Assembly: GCA_905221605.1 (NCBI GenBank)
Contig: CAJNDS010002634.1
Location: 1,759,077-1,823,076, forward strand
From: Symbiodinium natans
Taxonomy: Eukaryota > Sar > Dinophyceae > Suessiales > Symbiodiniaceae
Length of the DNA stretch: 64,000 nucleotides
Direction: 5' to 3'
Shown in pieces: positions 49,051 through 59,273 of the stretch. Each line of letters opens with the position of its first letter. Positions within the stretch are counted from its first letter, which is position 1. Below the pieces are notes generated by a model. It searched no databases and was not told where the DNA came from. It was given only the letters and a program-made list of their open reading frames with translations. Position numbers and translations under genes: made by a program.

Positions 49051-50250
49051 GTTTCTTGGAGAACCCGTCACCTAAAAATTAGGGCTAGAGTCCTGAAAGA
49101 GAGGTCCGACATGAAATTGCTCGTTTTCGTGCATGTAGGTGGAGACAAGAATGGTGCTGATATAGGGACTAAGGCGCTTGGCCCGCAGAGGATCAAGACG
49201 TTGATGGCAGTGCTGGGAATGTCCGCGCAGGATCCGCCTGCTGAAACCACTAAGGCAAAATCCGTTCAGCACGTGAAGGATTGCCTAAGGGCAGTCATTT
49301 TGGCCTGTTGCCTGTGCAACGCCAGAGCCACTAAGGACCAGGACAGGACCCAGAGTAGTGAAGACTGGTCTCTTGTAGTGTTTGCTGCGTTAATCTCAAT
49401 CACGTCCATTGCAGTTTGGGAAGCATTTAAGGCTTGTTTGAGGGCAGTGTTTTGTCTTGCCGAGGAACTCCTCAGGCCGAGACTCCCAGCCCCAGAACCT
49501 GAAGAGCTTTTCATCCCTGAACAGCCCGAAGATGAGTATGAAGGCCCAGATCCTGATGAGGCCCCCGTTGCTCGTGTTAGGGATCCCGTTCCCGCAATGA
49601 CCCCTGAAGAAGGCTTGAGGCGAAGGCCCCCAAGACCTGTAGCGCAGCAGGAGCCTGATGTAGAGCCTCAAGGCCGCCCTATCACATTTGCCTTTGCTGA
49701 TGATGAGGTTCAGGTGTTTATGCCAGGCCCAGCAGACGCGCCAGCGAACCCGCCTGAGCCTGTCCACAGAGACGTAGTCGCCCAGCCTAGAGGCCCATTG
49801 CAAGCAAGGCCCCTACGGCTCAATCATCCACCTGATCCGCCCTATATCCTCAGGGTCGGCTGGCCCGCCCCCACGCTGCAGCCAACTATGAGGGAAATGC
49901 GGCTGACGAGGACATCATGGGGTGGAGATCTATCCACACTTTTTCAGGCACCGCCGCCAGAGTTTCGACAGGACTTCTTTCAGTACGATGCAGAGAGACC
50001 AACTGTCTTAGTACGCTGGCACGCTGTCGTGAGAGTTCGTCGCTTCGACCCAGCGCAGACCAGGTTGCCCGTTCCTCTGGGAGCACTCACAGGCCGCAGG
50101 AGGACGCTAGCCATATATGCAGCTGGTGAGCGACAGTATTATGATGATAACTGGCGAAACCCAGAAGCTGCTCGCCGGTACCATGAACACGAGTGGCGTG
50201 GTCGCACTGAACTTGAGGTCGATGTGCAACGCCTTTACCCAACAGGGTAG
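49051..50250 (+). CDS. pol: RNase H 3' part and Pol C-terminal extension
   Basis: It continues the RNase H frame exactly after the duplication. The first 20 codons read VSWRTRHLKIRARV…, and ADIGTKALG is the typical RNase H end of copia elements. Then comes a 320-residue extension: a hydrophobic stretch near residues 59-70 and a predicted membrane helix at 86-106 (numbered from the Met at 49111; WSLVVFAALISITSIAVWEAF region), a long Pro/Glu-rich linker and a folded-looking C-terminal domain ending QRLYPTG. Function of the extension unknown. Confidence 0.75.
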   Translation, partial: VSWRTRHLKIRARVLKERSDMKLLVFVHVGGDKNGADIGTKALGPQRIKTLMAVLGMSAQDPPAETTKAKSVQHVKDCLRAVILACCLCNARATKDQDRTQSSEDWSLVVFAALISITSIAVWEAFKACLRAVFCLAEELLRPRLPAPEPEELFIPEQPEDEYEGPDPDEAPVARVRDPVPAMTPEEGLRRRPPRPVAQQEPDVEPQGRPITFAFADDEVQVFMPGPADAPANPPEPVHRDVVAQPRGPLQARPLRLNHPPDPPYILRVGWPAPTLQPTMREMRLTRTSWGGDLSTLFQAPPPEFRQDFFQYDAERPTVLVRWHAVVRVRRFDPAQTRLPVPLGALTGRRRTLAIYAAGERQYYDDNWRNPEAARRYHEHEWRGRTELEVDVQRLYPTG

Positions 50251-50472
50251 ATGAGTTCTTGCTTCATCCATGCCGGGGAAACACTCCAGGCCGGAGTGGA
50301 GCATTCGAAGCCCATTTCTTCAACGAAGCATTTTGCTTCCAAGAGGCTACGCTTGAGCCTGCCGGGAAAGCATCCCAGGCCGCAGGATCCAGTGAGAGCC
50401 CTCTTTGCCGTTGTGATGATGAAGCTCTTTTGCCTCCCGTAGTACAGTTGGTGACACGTCACCAAGGGGGAG
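50251..50472 (+). other. 3' untranslated region and polypurine tract of the retrotransposon
   Basis: Holds a diverged 25-bp direct repeat (GCCGGGGAAACACTCCAGGC at 50272 and GCCGGGAAAGCATCCCAGGC at 50360). AAGGGGGAG at 50464-50472 abuts the 3' LTR, as expected for the plus-strand primer. Confidence 0.7.
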
Positions 50473-50742
50473 CGCGAGTGAGTGAGCAGCCAGTTAGAGT
50501 CAATGAGACTTGGCTTATCTGTGGCATTGGCTCAGGTCTACGGAATAGGAGCCCTTGTCACCAGCACACTGTTCTTTTCGAAAAGAAGCCAATATGTATA
50601 GTGTACAGCATTTAGGCAGAAGTCATAGGACACAGACTCCTATCAGAACAGTCCTTCTTTCTTGTCTTGTTTTGTGTTGCTGCTTGGTGGCAAAAAGGAG
50701 AGCCCTGCGTAACCCCGCTGTGGAGCTTCCTGCCCACGCGAG
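50473..50742 (+). repeat. 3' LTR (270 bp)
   Basis: Same 270 bases as the 5' LTR by eye, no difference found. AGGGT (50743-50747) follows as the right target duplication. Confidence 0.9.
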
Positions 50743-50776
50743 AGGGTTTAGGGTTTAGGGTTTAGGGTTTAGGGTT
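50743..50776 (+). repeat. Telomere-like array, right half of the insertion target
   Basis: TTTAGGG units resume directly after the 3' LTR. Confidence 0.9.
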
Positions 50777-50924
50777 GTCCTAAGCCCCGAACTCCTCAGC
50801 CCCTAAACCCCACACTCCCAAACTCAACACCCAGTCTGCCGCGCCTGGCCTGTCCGAGCGCGAGCGATGACGCCCTAAACCCCTTAAGGACCAACCCTTC
50901 AGAAGCCGCTAAGCCCGAATCCCT

Positions 50925-51050
50925 TAACCCTAAACCCTAAACCCCAAACCCTAAACCCTAAACCCCAAACCCCAAACCCCAAACCCTAAACCCTAAACCC
51001 CAAACCCTAAACCCTAAACCCCCCAAAAAAAACCCTAAACCCTAAACCCC
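50925..51050 (-). repeat. Telomere-like array, CCCTAAA/CCCCAAA
   Basis: About 17 mixed units. Confidence 0.95.
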
Positions 51051-51081
51051 ACTGGTCTGAAGGACGGCCTTTGGCTTGCAG

Positions 51082-51133
51082 TCCTCCGAGCTGTGGAAGA
51101 GAAAGCCAGACCCGCCATGGCCCCAGACAACCA
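51082..51133 (+). CDS. Putative host exon downstream of the retrotransposon
   Basis: GGCTTGCAG precedes a stretch open in two frames (LRAVEEKARPAMAPDNQ or SSELWKRKPDPPW). Donor GTCTAG, then TTTAGGG. C-rich array upstream. Confidence 0.5.
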
Positions 51134-51134
51134 G

Positions 51135-51220
51135 TCTAGGGTTCAGGGTTTAGGGTTTAGGGTTTAGGGTTTAGGGTTTAGGGTTTAGGGTTTAGGGTTT
51201 AGGGTTTAGGGTTTAGGGGT
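51135..51220 (+). repeat. Telomere-like array, TTTAGGG
   Basis: Twelve units. Confidence 0.95.
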
Positions 51221-51867
51221 TTTCAAGGGTTCTTTAGCGTTTTTCCATGGGTTTTAGGGCCACTGAAGGGGCTTTTTTTCGGGGTCTTTCTTTTGTGTTT
51301 TTTATGGGTTAAGGGCCATTGAAGGGCCATTTTAAGGGTTTTTACAGTTTTTTTTATGGGATTAAGCGCCTGCCTTTTAACAACTACGCCTGTGTTACTA
51401 CCATTTGCGTACCGCCCCCTCCCCCCCCCCCCCAAAAAAAAAAAAAAAACAACAATACGCAGAATATTCCTTATACGGGCAGTCTGGGGCTCATAATATT
51501 TCATTCTTATGGGGTACTTGAGCAAAGAGTAGGTTCATTTTGCCGCGGTGCACACCCAAGAGTCCCGGACCCATGGCCTGAAATCTTCACGACAGGTTCT
51601 TCGTCGTCAACAGGGTGGAGGCTCCGGTTGAGTGAGCCCATTTGGGGAGGAGGGGTGTGCTGAACGCCATAACCATTGGCCCTGAGTGTGAACCGTGGGC
51701 CTTCAACTCCCCACCCTAAACCTTCAACCGCCAGGAGGGGGTAGTAGGATGTCGATGAGGAGTGGGTGTGGAGGTTAGGCTTCAGGTGGTGCGGACTTAG
51801 GGTTCGAAGGGCTCCAGCCTCTGTATGTAGGCCACTCTTGGCTGCAGGGCTGGGTATTTAAGTCGTA

Positions 51868-51920
51868 TCCCTAAACCCTAAACCCTAAACCCTAAACCCT
51901 AAACCCTAAACCCTAAACCG
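51868..51920 (-). repeat. Telomere-like array, CCCTAAA
   Basis: Seven units, then a head-to-head CCGGTTTAGGG switch. Confidence 0.95.
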
Positions 51921-51964
51921 GTTTAGGGCTTAGGATCCTGCCACCCTCTGTTTCTCTGCCAAAG

Positions 51965-52056
51965 GCGGGGGAGGAGGATGAGTACGGCTGCGAGGAAGCA
52001 AAGTGCGGCTCTCGGTCTCTCGGGGCTGAGGGCTTTGGCGGAGGGTTGGGAAGGGA
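51965..52056 (+). CDS. Putative host exon, unknown protein
   Basis: Pyrimidine tract and TGCCAAAG precede AGEEDEYGCEEAKCGSRS…; donor GTTAGG merges with the next array. Confidence 0.55.
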
Positions 52057-52059
52057 GTT

Positions 52060-52172
52060 AGGGTTTAGGGTTTAGGGTTTAGGGTTTAGGGTTTAGGGTT
52101 TAGGGTTTAGGGTTTAGGGTTTAGGGTTTAGGGTTTAGGGTTTAGGGTTTAGGGTTGGTTTAGGGTTTAGGG
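52060..52172 (+). repeat. Telomere-like array, TTTAGGG
   Basis: Sixteen units. Confidence 0.95.
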
Positions 52173-52239
52173 GGATGTCGAACGTGTGTGCTTTCAGATG
52201 CCTTGCCTCCTCAGGCAGGATGCGTGGTGTTTGTTGCAG

Positions 52240-52275
52240 AACTGGCCGCAGCTTTCAAGCCGAGGCTGAGCATAG
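52240..52275 (+). CDS. Putative 36-bp host exon
   Basis: TTTGTTGCAG precedes LAAAFKPRLSI; the donor may be GA (ATAG|GATGAG). Confidence 0.45.
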
Positions 52276-52365
52276 GATGAGCTTGCCAATGCTGGCCGCG
52301 CCTGCCATTCTATGGACTGGGGTAACATTTTGCATTTTTATGGGTACTTAAACCAATAAGACTAT

Positions 52366-52400
52366 ATATATATGTATATATATATATATTTATTTATTTG
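52366..52400. repeat. (TA)n microsatellite
   Basis: TATATA run with TATGTA. Confidence 0.85.
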
Positions 52401-52969
52401 TTTAAATTTTCATACTATCCCAACCATGAACTAGAAAAGACCTGGAAAATACTAAGGAGTTTCCCAGCTTGGGATACCTTAAGCCGAAAGCCTGGCGCCC
52501 TGAGCGGCGCCTGAAGAACAACTCTTCTGCTTGGGGGGAAGTTGGAGAGGGGATGTAGGGCATTAGGGTTTAGGGTTTAGGGATTTGGGCTGCAGTCCCC
52601 CAGATCATTAACCCCCCACATGAAATCGGACGTTGGTTTGGGAGTTTTTAGGGGCTTTAGGGCTTTCCGTCCCTGAGCCTTAAAGCCTTGTTGAGGGAGC
52701 TTCCTCTCATGATGCAGCCTTTGGCGCGAGCGGCGCCCTCGCAGCACGCAGCTAAGGCTGGCGTGCGTTGCTGGGGCTTTCGTGTGTTTATATAGGGTGT
52801 TCAGACTATTGGGTTTCGTGGCTTCTTTAGCGTTTGGGGGCTTAGTTGTCGATTCTACTAATGCAGAGTCAAGAGTTTCTCGCGGGCTTTCGGCAGATCT
52901 GGCCGCTTTGGATTCTGCCCTAAACCCTAAACCCTGAACCCTGACCCCTAAACCCTGAACCCTGAACCC

Positions 52970-53072
52970 GCCACCTTCTACCTGCCTTACGGGGGCCAGC
53001 CTCTCCACTTCATGTGGAGGTCCTGGAGCACCCCACTCCGAGCCATCACGCCAAAGAAGGAGCAGGCGACCG
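52970..53072 (+). CDS. Putative host exon (103 bp), unknown protein
   Basis: The frame reads TFYLPYGGQPLHFMWRSWST, then PLRAITPKKEQAT. Donor GTTTAG belongs to the following array. The acceptor is unclear because no AG precedes it closely. Strongly protein-like. Confidence 0.65.
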
Positions 53073-53105
53073 GTTTAGGGTTTAGGGTTTAGGGTTTAGG
53101 GCTCA
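53073..53105 (+). repeat. Telomere-like array, TTTAGGG
   Basis: Four units from the exon border. Confidence 0.9.
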
Positions 53106-53296
53106 GAGCCTGAGCTCAAACGGGTTTTGGGAGGGAGTTAGACTCCGGTTGATTAGGATCTCAGTGTTTATTCGGGTTCAGGGTTCATGAATTAGGGTTT
53201 CAGTGTTCAGGGTTTTGGAACTAAGTGTTTACGATTTAGGGTACTCATGATGCAGAGGTGGTGAGGCGGTTGTAAATGCCTTTGGGCTTTCTCCAG

Positions 53297-53325
53297 GCGA
53301 ACGACGCTCACGGCTCATTCTGAGG
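53297..53325 (+). CDS. Putative 29-bp micro-exon
   Basis: CTTTCTCCAG precedes ERRSRLILR; GC-type donor (GAGG|GCTTAG). Confidence 0.4.
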
Positions 53326-53451
53326 GCTTAGGGTTTAGTGTTTTTCCATCCCCGGCCGACTGCCCAAGCCTGGTTTAGGGTTTAGGGTTTTTCGGGTTTA
53401 GGGTGCTTCGCGGAGAGCTCGGAATTCATGGCGGACGACCTGTATAGCCAG

Positions 53452-53532
53452 TGTACCGTGAGCTCGCTGAGTTTTTGCACCGGCGCATCGAGGCCAGAGG
53501 CCCCCAAAGCCTCTTGCAAAAAGGGTGCGAAG
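53452..53532 (+). CDS. Putative host exon, unknown protein
   Basis: TATAGCCAG precedes VYRELAEFLHRRIEARGPQS and LLQKGCE; donor GTCCGC. A second frame (MADDLYSQC…) is also open across it. Confidence 0.55.
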
Positions 53533-53812
53533 GTCCGCCTCTAGTCCTTCAAGCTAAGGAACCGGACAAGCACAAAAATAAAATTAAACCCCAAAAATAG
53601 AAGATAATGATCACAAATGAATATGCAAACTAGAAATGCGCATATGAAAAGTTCGTCATGTTGGGTGTCTGAGGAAGTTTGTCCTCCCTGTGCCCAAATC
53701 AAGTAGAGCCCCACGGCTCTTCAGATGGCTTGCTGATGTGGCGGTCAAGTTGAGCTCAGGGATTCCGAAACCTAAGTTGCGCGAGAGTCGAAAGCCCTAA
53801 AGCCACAAGCAG

Positions 53813-53903
53813 AACGGCGGCAGGGCGGTGCGCTTGCCGTGGCTGGGGCGCATCAACAGCCCTGCTGGCGCTGCCGGCAGCTACGGCTTCCAGACGACTG
53901 AAG
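53813..53903 (+). CDS. Putative host exon, unknown protein
   Basis: CCACAAGCAG precedes NGGRAVRLPWLGRINSPAGA, then SYGFQTTE; GC-type donor GAAG|GCCCTT. Confidence 0.6.
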
Positions 53904-53929
53904 GCCCTTTGAAGCTTGTAGGGTTGCTG

Positions 53930-55200
53930 GTGTTTACGCGAATATAGGGTTTAGAGGGTCCACATGAGCTTTTAGGGTTTGTTGGGTTTCAAGGGCTTTT
54001 GGGGTCTGTAGGGTTTGTAGGGTTTCTATATAGCAGGCTTGCAATAGGGCATTTATGGTTCGGTAGGCCCTTGCGCAGAGTCGGGGCCTGGGGGCGCCGA
54101 AGGTTGCAGGCTTTGGGTTAGGTCTGTGAGCTCTTGGGCTCACTTGGAGGCGTTTCCTCACTTGCTTGTTCTTTGGGTTGGAGTCAACGTCCACATCATA
54201 AACTCCAAGCCAAACAGAAGGTGCCAACAAAGAAAGGGAGCATGCACATCTGAATAGGAATTCTATATGGACTCCTGGATCCTGCCCCCAGCACAGGGTA
54301 CATGAGTGCTTTTCTTGGGGTACCCCTCATGGTGGTAAAGGGTTCGCTTAGCAACGCTTGTTTGGACCACTTGGCAACATGTTTTCTTGGGTTCCGGGAG
54401 TCCTGGGCAGCAAACCCTGAACCCTAAACCCTGATGCTTGGCTGCCCGCCCGTGAAAACCCAGCTTAACCCCCTGACAAGGCACACCTGTAAACCCAGAT
54501 GGGAAACCCTAAGCCCTAAACCCTAAACCCTAAACCCTGGGAAACCCCTGAACCTTTGTTGTTCAGGATGTTGCTGGAGTTTATGATTGGCCTCTTTCCT
54601 CAGTGCATCAAAAGCCTCTAGGCCCCACATCCCTCGGAAACTCATGTGGCCAGTTCTATAAATTGGGGTCCCTTTTTGGGTACCCTAAATAGGAGGGGCC
54701 GCCTTATAATAAGGACCCAAAAATGGACCATAACTTAGAGAAATCACCATGTCGTGTCCCTGCAAGGACCGGCGCCTCACGTCAGCCAGAAGTATCCGGC
54801 AGCTAGAGGTGCCAATAGCGCTTGAGGATTCTTGGGCCTGGGGCCAAGGCTTCAAGGGTTTTAAGGAGGTATGGTATACCAGAACGCCGAATAGTATAGT
54901 AGTACCCTATTCCCGTATTGCTGGGTTGAGGGCGACTAGATTCCTAGTAACCTACTTCTAGGGGGGATTGAGAATGGATCTTAAATTCTTATGGATCCTC
55001 ATCCCTGTATAGCACTAAGAACCCATCGAAATTCCGGAATCAAGGGGGAAAGAGTTTAGGGTTCGTAGGGTAAGGGTTTAGGATTTTGAGGGTTCAGGGT
55101 GCTAAAGTTCTTTTCAGGCCGGCAGGGTTTCGGGCGTGGCGTCACGGCGGCTCGAGATGGGTCTAGGGGAAATTTGGGGCCCCTGCAAATTTGTTTGAGC
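53930..55200. other. Stretch with degenerate repeats only
   Basis: Degenerate GGGTTT units, a short CCCTAAA block at 54503-54538 and a MITE-B-like fragment (GGGGTCC…CCTTATAATAAGGACC) at 54664-54722. No exon I would defend. Confidence 0.5.
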
Positions 55201-55202
55201 CC

Positions 55203-55312
55203 TACAACCCTAAACCCTAAGCCCTAGACCCTAACCCTAAACCCTAAACCCTAAACCCTGAACCCTGAACCCTGAACCCTGAACCCTGAACCCTGAACCC
55301 TAAACCCTAAGC
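55203..55312 (-). repeat. Telomere-like array, CCCTAAA with CCCTGAA run
   Basis: Seven CCCTGAA units inside CCCTAAA. Confidence 0.95.
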
Positions 55313-55345
55313 TGCAAACCTCCCACTCGGAGGCTCCGACTGCAG

Positions 55346-55414
55346 GGTGGGCCCGGCCGAGTGAGGCCGAGCGCGCGCTGCTCCTGAGCACGCTTCGGCG
55401 GGGCGGATGGCGGG
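55346..55414 (+). CDS. Putative host exon, unknown protein
   Basis: CTCCGACTGCAG precedes WARPSEAERALLLSTLRRGG; donor GTGGGG, then TTTAGGG. C-rich array upstream. Confidence 0.7.
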
Positions 55415-55422
55415 GTGGGGTT

Positions 55423-55535
55423 TAGGGTAGGGTTCAGGGTTTAGGGTTTAGGGTTTAGGGTTTAGGGTTTAGGGTTTAGGGTTTAGGGTTTAGGGTTTAG
55501 GGTTTAGGGTTTAGGGTTTAGGGCTTGGGGTGATT
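55423..55535 (+). repeat. Telomere-like array, TTTAGGG
   Basis: Fifteen units after a TTCAGGG start. Confidence 0.95.
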
Positions 55536-56227
55536 TAGGAGCCGGAGGGGAAGGGAAGAGGGTTCCCGCGGCAGCTCTGCTGCTGCGCGCTTTTTGAGGA
55601 TTGAAGGTGGGCAACCCCCAAATTGGGACCCCAAGTCCCTTATACCCACAAAAGATGATACTCCTTCCCGTTTTTCGGGTTTAGGGTTGAGGGTTTAAAG
55701 GGCTAGGACCCAGAGTAGGCCCTTATTTCCCTTGTTGCAGGGTTTGGGTGCCTTCAAAGCCCCTTTAAACCCAAAAGGGGCACCCGGTTCATTCCTGGGA
55801 TACTCGTGGGTCTAGTTGAGCTTGCCATGGAAACGTGCCACACTGCATACTTTCAAGGCATCACCAAGTCCACAAGTCACCTTACAGTTCTGTATACCGG
55901 ATACGAGAATGCTTCAGCATGGGTGCTTTGGTAGAGCACGCTGCAGTACCGGTCTTCTGAAGGTTTGAAACGCAGCATTTCGGGTCCTATAAGCTGGTGT
56001 TCCCATTCATAAAGAGGCAACAACTCCAGGATGATTGCCCCAAGTCCTTTCGGAGGCTCATTGGCGTCTTTGATCCTCCATTCATGGACCCTCTACCCAC
56101 AAATCCGGCTCAAGACATTAGATTTGCGAAAACTGCCTTCGTCATGTCTTTTATATACATATGTGTATATATATATATATATATGTACCGGTGCACAATT
56201 CTAAATCAACCCTTATCTGCCCTGCAG

Positions 56228-56335
56228 GTCGCCTGAACAATCGGTCCTTGTCGCAGACGGCCACCAGCTCCTGGCAAAGGAGTTTGAGCCTTTTCAGAAA
56301 AGCGAGCTTGTTCTGGAGCACGAGGCCCCACAGAG
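56228..56335 (+). CDS. Putative host exon (108 bp), unknown protein
   Basis: CTGCCCTGCAG precedes PEQSVLVADGHQLLAKEFEP, then KSELVLEHEAPQ; donor GTATCG. Both splice sites and the frame are excellent, and no telomere-like array touches it. Confidence 0.75.
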
Positions 56336-56819
56336 GTATCGACGAAGCCCCAAATTCAACAATCCTAAACTCTAAACCTTGACCCTGAACCCTAAACTCG
56401 AAACCTGCTAGCTGCTAGCTTGAACCCGATAAAGGGTGCTTGGAGGGTCTGCTTTTGGGTCTGAGGACTGCTGTGTCGTGGGGTAGAAATCCGGCCTATA
56501 TAGGTTACTTCATGGACAGCTTACCGCCCCGCCCCTCCTCTACCCCCCCCACTCCTCCACACAAAGCTCTTAGTGAGCATGGATGCTTGCTTTCCTGAAT
56601 CGGGAGACTTCTAGTGCATTTGTTGCAAAGCACTTGCTAAGCACTCGCGAATAAGCACTCGCTAAGCGCTCGCAACGCGCTCGGTAGGCTTTCGGTAGGC
56701 TCTCCGCAGATGCTCGATTGCTCGAGCAGCTGCTGAGGCCGTGCCGAGTGTCGAGGGCTTGCTGAGTGCTTGCTAAGAGCACACTAGCCGCTCGATGGGG
56801 GGGGGAGGGTGGGGTACAC

Positions 56820-56839
56820 CGGGGGGGGGGGGGGGGGGA
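56820..56839. repeat. G-rich homopolymer tract
   Basis: G run interrupted once; a shorter one precedes at 56797. Confidence 0.85.
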
Positions 56840-56941
56840 GGGTAAGCCGTCCATGCTTACTCCCCCTTCCCCCAGTTGCACGCAAGATCATGCCGGCAAC
56901 AGCTTTAGTCTCACGTTTTGGGGCACTGGAAGAGATTTCAG

Positions 56942-56993
56942 GATCAGGTTCGGGCCCTGACTGGAAAGCTCGATCAGGCACACGGGGCAGGGG
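56942..56993 (+). CDS. Putative host exon, unknown protein
   Basis: AGAGATTTCAG precedes DQVRALTGKLDQAHGA; donor GTTGAG. Confidence 0.65.
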
Positions 56994-57142
56994 GTTGAGT
57001 ATGGGGCATGCACCCTCTGAGCCCTCAACCCCTAAACCCTCTATAAACCCAACAACCCTAAACTCCCCTGAGCCCTACAGCCTTCAGCATGAAAACCCTA
57101 AATCCTGCAAGCCCTAAGATCTCTAAACCCCAAACTTCGAAG

Positions 57143-57217
57143 TCTTGGACCATGGGTTTGAGACACTTCAGGATCGCCAGAGCCCCCTCCGACTGAAGGG
57201 CCTGAGTCTTGGCAGAC
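57143..57217 (+). CDS. Putative host exon, unknown protein
   Basis: ACTTCGAAG precedes LDHGFETLQDRQSPLRLKGL; donor GTTTGG runs into TTTAGGG. Confidence 0.55.
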
Positions 57218-57363
57218 GTTTGGGGTTTAGGGTTTAGGGTTTAGGGCTTGGCCGCAGTAGCACTAAACACACATGAACTCTTCATTGCTCACAGTGCGTG
57301 ATTGCAAGTTTACACGTGTATACACACCCAAAAACACGTGAACAAAGTAAATGAAAAACATAC

Positions 57364-57405
57364 ATATAGAGATACATATATATATATATACATATATATA
57401 TATAT
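57364..57405. repeat. (TA)n/(CATA)n microsatellite
   Basis: TATATA with ATACAT; a similar one lies at 56158-56184. Confidence 0.85.
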
Positions 57406-58007
57406 GTATACATATGAACATCCATAACCATTCACGTACTACATTCAACATATGCAGTTCATACTTCATATATTTTATATTCGATACACATCTATCTATC
57501 GACGTATGCATGCTCAAGAAGTTGAATCGAGCCGACTGGAAGCTCAAAGACTTAAAGAGTTTTTCAGCCCAAGGTACCTGTACACGGCATGAGGTCAGGT
57601 TAAGTTTTAAGGTTTAGGGTTTAGGGCTGCTAGAGGAATTAGGGCGAGGTAAGCAGTGGTAAGGAGACCTCCCGCACAAAGGGAAGACACGTTTTTGAAG
57701 TGTAAGATGTGCTCTGCACTTTTTGCTGCTGCCTTTTGACGTGCTCCTATCTCACCTGCGTGTGCTAGCCCGTTTCCCAAACCCGTTTCTCATGTCGAAG
57801 CTACTCTGCATCCCAACCTTTCACAGCTTCAGCGCTACATCATGGCAAACCCTAAGCCCGAAACCCGAAACCCCCAAAAGCCCACCTAACAAAGAGCTCC
57901 TGAGGCTTCCGAAGTTTTGAAAAACAGCCTTGTATGTTTCGCAGGGAGTCGGCGAACAGCGGTGTAGACGTGTAGGGCTTGAGCTTGGAGGATGGTTTCT
58001 AGGGTTC

Positions 58008-58068
58008 AGGGTTCAGGGTTTAGGGTTTAGGGTTTAGGATTTAGGGTTTAGTGTTTAGGGTTTAGGGT
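58008..58068 (+). repeat. Telomere-like array, TTTAGGG
   Basis: Nine units with variants. Confidence 0.9.
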
Positions 58069-58093
58069 TACTTGAATTGCTTCTTGTGTTCAG

Positions 58094-58218
58094 CCGCATG
58101 CTTCCTGTCGGTGCAGACACTGAGGACGGACGACTGGCCTCTTGTCCAAGACAGCTTGGACGCTGTTCTGGACAAGTTTGAGCCTTGGGCAAACAGCAGA
58201 ACAAAAAGTCAAACTTGA
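58094..58218 (+). CDS. Putative 3'-terminal host exon with stop
   Basis: TTGTGTTCAG precedes LSVQTLRTDDWPLVQDSLDA, then VLDKFEPWANS, ending at TGA 58216-58218. A GCAG within could be an alternative border. Strongly protein-like. Confidence 0.7.
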
Positions 58219-58530
58219 CAGGTTAGGAACCGTGCTCGATTCGCCAGCAGGCGTGGTGAATCTGGGACATGGCATGAAAGACACGGCGTTTAGGTAGAGC
58301 TCGCAGACTACAGTAGCCTATATGTTGCCGAGCACACCTTAATGTAAGAACATCTTCTTGCACAAAGAACATGATTGAGCCGAGGTGCCTTCGACATCAC
58401 CAGACACCCGCAGACCTCTCCTCCAAATGCTCATGCAAACACGCAGAGCACCGCACAAAATCATCCACCCCCACCCCCCCCCCTTTCCGGGTAAGAAATG
58501 CGAAGCCCGAGCCCCTTGAACCCAAACAAT

Positions 58531-58577
58531 CGGGTTTAGGGTTTAGGGTTTAGGGTTTAGGGTTTAGGGTTTAGGGT
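58531..58577 (+). repeat. Telomere-like array, TTTAGGG
   Basis: Seven units. Confidence 0.9.
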
Positions 58578-58586
58578 TGGCCCAAG

Positions 58587-58666
58587 GATGGCCTCAACTT
58601 CCGGCTCCGCACAGCGACGACGCTGCACGAGCCGCCGGGTCGAAGATTGTTGGACGTGGTTCCGGG
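58587..58666 (+). CDS. Putative host exon, unknown protein
   Basis: TGGCCCAAG precedes DGLNFRLRTATTLHEPPGRR, then LLDVVPG; GC-type donor GGG|GCTTAG. Confidence 0.6.
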
Positions 58667-58671
58667 GCTTA

Positions 58672-58730
58672 GGGTTTAGGGTTTAGGGTTTGGGGTTTGG
58701 GGTTTAGGGTTTAGGGTTTAGGGTTCAAGG
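58672..58730 (+). repeat. Telomere-like array, TTTAGGG/TTTGGGG
   Basis: Eight units. Confidence 0.9.
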
Positions 58731-59165
58731 TCGAAACACAGAAGCCTGTCGCAAAAGGGTTTAGGCTTAGGGTTGCACCCAGAAATGGGCTAGGGTTACT
58801 AGGCTTTATATAGTTTAGGGTTAGGGGTTTAGGGACAGAGTGGGCGTAGTGTCTTTTCCTGGCAGTTGTACCGCAGTCCAGCTGCGAAAGGGACTGTAGC
58901 AAGATGTTGGTTTGAGATTTGCGCATTCGATTGTTCGGGGAGATGAAGGCGGGGGGGGGGGGGGGTGTTGGGGGGGGTGGCTTCGGGTCTAGTGTTTACT
59001 GAGGGTCTGGAGGGCAGCACTGGCTTGCCAGATGTCTTGAGCTGCGAGGCTCGAAGCCGAGCAAAGAAAAGCAGCATTTAGAAGTTCAAGGCCTTCAAGC
59101 AAAGCCCGAAACCCTAAAACCCTATATCCGCCCTCAGCCCCGTGGGTAGGTTTTTGAGCCCCAAA

Positions 59166-59251
59166 ACCCTAGACCCTAAACCCTACAGCCTAAAACCTAA
59201 ACCCTAAACCCCAAACCCTAAACCCTAAACCCTAAACCCTAAACCCTAAAC
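59166..59251 (-). repeat. Telomere-like array, CCCTAAA
   Basis: About 11 units. Confidence 0.9.
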
Positions 59252-59273
59252 CCACCTTTGTTCTTTGAATCAG

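Larger units (their letters stand above)
28060..50742 (+). mobile_element. Copia-class LTR retrotransposon with nested DNA transposon
   Basis: A 22.7-kb unit bounded by two 270-bp LTRs that look identical base for base, flanked by AGGGT on both sides (5 bp, the usual size for this class). Subtracting the nested 15.4-kb transposon leaves about 7.3 kb. Internal order is primer site, gag, protease, methyltransferase-like domain, integrase start, reverse transcriptase remnant, RNase H, C-terminal extension and polypurine tract; integrase ahead of RNase H defines Ty1/copia. Most of integrase and reverse transcriptase is absent, so this copy cannot be autonomous. Identical LTRs imply a very recent insertion. 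It is in the same direction as the host exons. Confidence 0.9.

Noticed and set aside
55915-55990. tRNA-like sequence (TTTGGTAGAGCACGC)
   Set aside because: It resembles a D-arm, but no acceptor stem pairing or TTCGAAT T-loop at the right distance could be found.
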